From NCBI GenBank assembly GCA_965651535.1, contig CBFGSX010000087.1:1-6024 (forward strand): DNA of 6,024 nt. Reading direction: 5' to 3'. Source of the DNA: JAQGJA01 sp965651535. Lineage in GTDB: Bacteria > Pseudomonadota > Alphaproteobacteria > Micavibrionales > SZUA-601. Positions within the stretch are counted from its first letter, which is position 1. The number at the start of each line of letters is the position of its first letter. A model generated the notes under the pieces. It was not told the origin of the DNA and searched no databases. It worked only from the letters and a program-made list of their open reading frames with translations. Positions 4,694-6,024 of this stretch are shown piece after piece. The translations under genes were made by a program, and so were the position numbers.

Positions 4694-6024
4694 CGCGTTT
4701 CATCTTTATCACGGGTGGTGTGGTTTCTTCCCTTGGGAAAGGCCTCGCCACCGCCGCCCTTGGCGCGGTTTTACAGGCGCATGGCTATTCGGTGCGTCTG
4801 CGCAAGCTTGATCCTTATTTGAACGTCGATCCGGGCACGATGAGCCCGACCCAGCACGGCGAGGTCTATGTCACCGATGACGGCGCCGAGACCGATCTTG
4901 ATCTGGGCCACTATGAGCGCTTTGCTGGGGTGACGACGAACAAAGACGACAACATCACCACGGGGCGCATCTATACGAACGTGCTGGCGCGTGAGCGCCG
5001 CGGCGATTATCTGGGCGCGACGATCCAGGTCATTCCGCATATTACCGACGAGATCAAGGATTTCATCCGCAAGGCCGACGGTTCGGCGGATTTCGTGCTG
5101 ACCGAGCTGGGCGGCACGGTGGGCGATATCGAAATTCTGCCGTTCCTCGAGGCGATCCGCCAGTTCCGCAACGATATCGGCTCCGAGCGCGTTTTGTTCC
5201 TGCATATGACGTTGCTGCCCTATATCCCGACGGCGGGCGAGTACAAGACCAAGCCGACGCAACACTCGGTCAGCGAGCTGCTCTCGCACGGGATTCAGCC
5301 GCATGTGCTGATGTGCCGCGCCGACCGCGCCTTGACCGAAGGCGAGCGCAAGAAAATCGCGCAATTCTGCAACGTCCCCGCAGAGAATGTCATTTCCGCC
5401 GCTGATGCGAAAACCATCTATCAGGTGCCGATCGCCTATCACGAGGCGGGTCTGGATACGGCGGTGCTCAAACATTTCCACATCGACTACAAAAAGCCCG
5501 ATTTGTCGCGGTGGGAAAAGATCGTCGATGCGGTGCAAAATCCCGAAGGCGACGTCACTATCGCCATTGTCGGCAAATACGTCACGCTGCTCGACAGCTA
5601 TAAGTCGCTGATCGAGGCGTTGCATCACGGCGGGATTGCCAACAAGACGCGCGTGCATCTGCGCTGGGTCGATGCGGAGGCGTTGGAAAAATCCAACGAC
5701 AATCACGAACTGGTCGATGTGCATGGCATTCTTGTGCCGGGCGGTTTCGGCGAGCGCGGCACCGAAGGCAAGATCAAAGCCGTGCAATACGCGCGCGAAA
5801 ACAAGGTGCCGTATTTCGGCATTTGTTTCGGTATGCAGATGGCCGTGATCGAGGCGGCGCGCAATCTGGTCGGTCTCAAGGACGCGAACTCCAGCGAGAT
5901 CCGCCCCGACGGTAAACAGAACATCGTCGGCCTGATGACCGAATGGGTGAAGGGCAACGAATTGGAAACGCGCGCGGCCAACGGCAATATGGGCGGTACG
6001 ATGCGCCTGGGTGCTTATCCCTGC
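4690..6024 (+). CDS. pyrG: CTP synthase (partial, runs off the window end)
   Basis: The visible 445 residues are open to the last base; the family is about 540-550 residues long, so roughly the last 100 are missing. The enzyme makes CTP from UTP, ATP and glutamine, the last step of de novo pyrimidine nucleotide synthesis. The synthase domain begins canonically with MTRFIFITGGVVSSLGKGLA, holding the P-loop (Lys17). Then come LDPYLNVDPGTMSPTQHGEVYVT (around 40-62), Mg-binding Asp71 in DDGAETDLDLGHYERF, Glu139 in TELGGTVGDIE (usually TEVGG or VEVGG) and the UTP-site motif KTKPTQHSV (186-194). The glutaminase domain starts near 288, with the oxyanion motif VPGGFGERG (349-357) and nucleophile Cys379 in GICFGMQMA; the His/Glu pair of the triad lies past the end. 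The ATG at 4690 overlaps the secG stop as ATGA and has no recognisable Shine-Dalgarno sequence, so translation is probably coupled to secG. Confidence 0.98.
   Translation, partial: MTRFIFITGGVVSSLGKGLATAALGAVLQAHGYSVRLRKLDPYLNVDPGTMSPTQHGEVYVTDDGAETDLDLGHYERFAGVTTNKDDNITTGRIYTNVLARERRGDYLGATIQVIPHITDEIKDFIRKADGSADFVLTELGGTVGDIEILPFLEAIRQFRNDIGSERVLFLHMTLLPYIPTAGEYKTKPTQHSVSELLSHGIQPHVLMCRADRALTEGERKKIAQFCNVPAENVISAADAKTIYQVPIAYHEAGLDTAVLKHFHIDYKKPDLSRWEKIVDAVQNPEGDVTIAIVGKYVTLLDSYKSLIEALHHGGIANKTRVHLRWVDAEALEKSNDNHELVDVHGILVPGGFGERGTEGKIKAVQYARENKVPYFGICFGMQMAVIEAARNLVGLKDANSSEIRPDGKQNIVGLMTEWVKGNELETRAANGNMGGTMRLGAYPC

Noticed and set aside
4771..5787. Long minus strand open frame (338 codons) opposite pyrG
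   Set aside because: It is antisense to the highly conserved CTP synthase gene, has no recognisable domain, and matches the pattern of shadow frames seen opposite the other genes.

Overview
The window reads as a stretch of ordinary housekeeping chromosome from a moderately GC-rich alphaproteobacterium. The basis is the run tpiA–secG–pyrG with a PpiD-type periplasmic folding factor transcribed divergently from tpiA, an arrangement known from that class, together with protein details such as the GICFGMQMA active-site motif of CTP synthase and a YibQ-type divergent polysaccharide deacetylase. Genus cannot be told from this sequence. I see no mobile element, CRISPR array, tRNA or rRNA, and no sign of foreign DNA.

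Layout: (1) bases 1-76 probably hold the last codons of an upstream gene whose stop overlaps the next start as ATGA. (2) 73-1272 (+) is a membrane-anchored, periplasmic, divergent polysaccharide deacetylase (DUF610/YibQ family). (3) Convergent to it, overlapping its end by 9 bp, is crcB, a fluoride channel (1264-1638, -). (4) crcB follows ppiD (1640-3526, -) after a single base, so the two probably form one transcription unit. (5) A 90-bp divergent intergenic region (3527-3616) carries a plausible ppiD promoter and three facing C/G tracts. (6) tpiA (3617-4348, +), secG (4364-4693, +) and pyrG (4690 to beyond the window end, +) form a tight operon; secG and pyrG overlap by ATGA.

Together the genes cover envelope maintenance (deacetylase, PpiD, SecG), ion detoxification (CrcB) and central metabolism (triose phosphate isomerase, CTP synthase). 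SecG moves proteins through the Sec channel and PpiD is a chaperone found at the exit of that channel, so the divergent pair of units links secretion with folding. No stretch over 300 bases lacks a gene. I do not find a novel system here; the points worth a second look are a terminator-like hairpin inside the end of the deacetylase gene, the tight ppiD–crcB junction, the C/G-tract leader of tpiA, and the pyrG start that lacks its own ribosome binding site.
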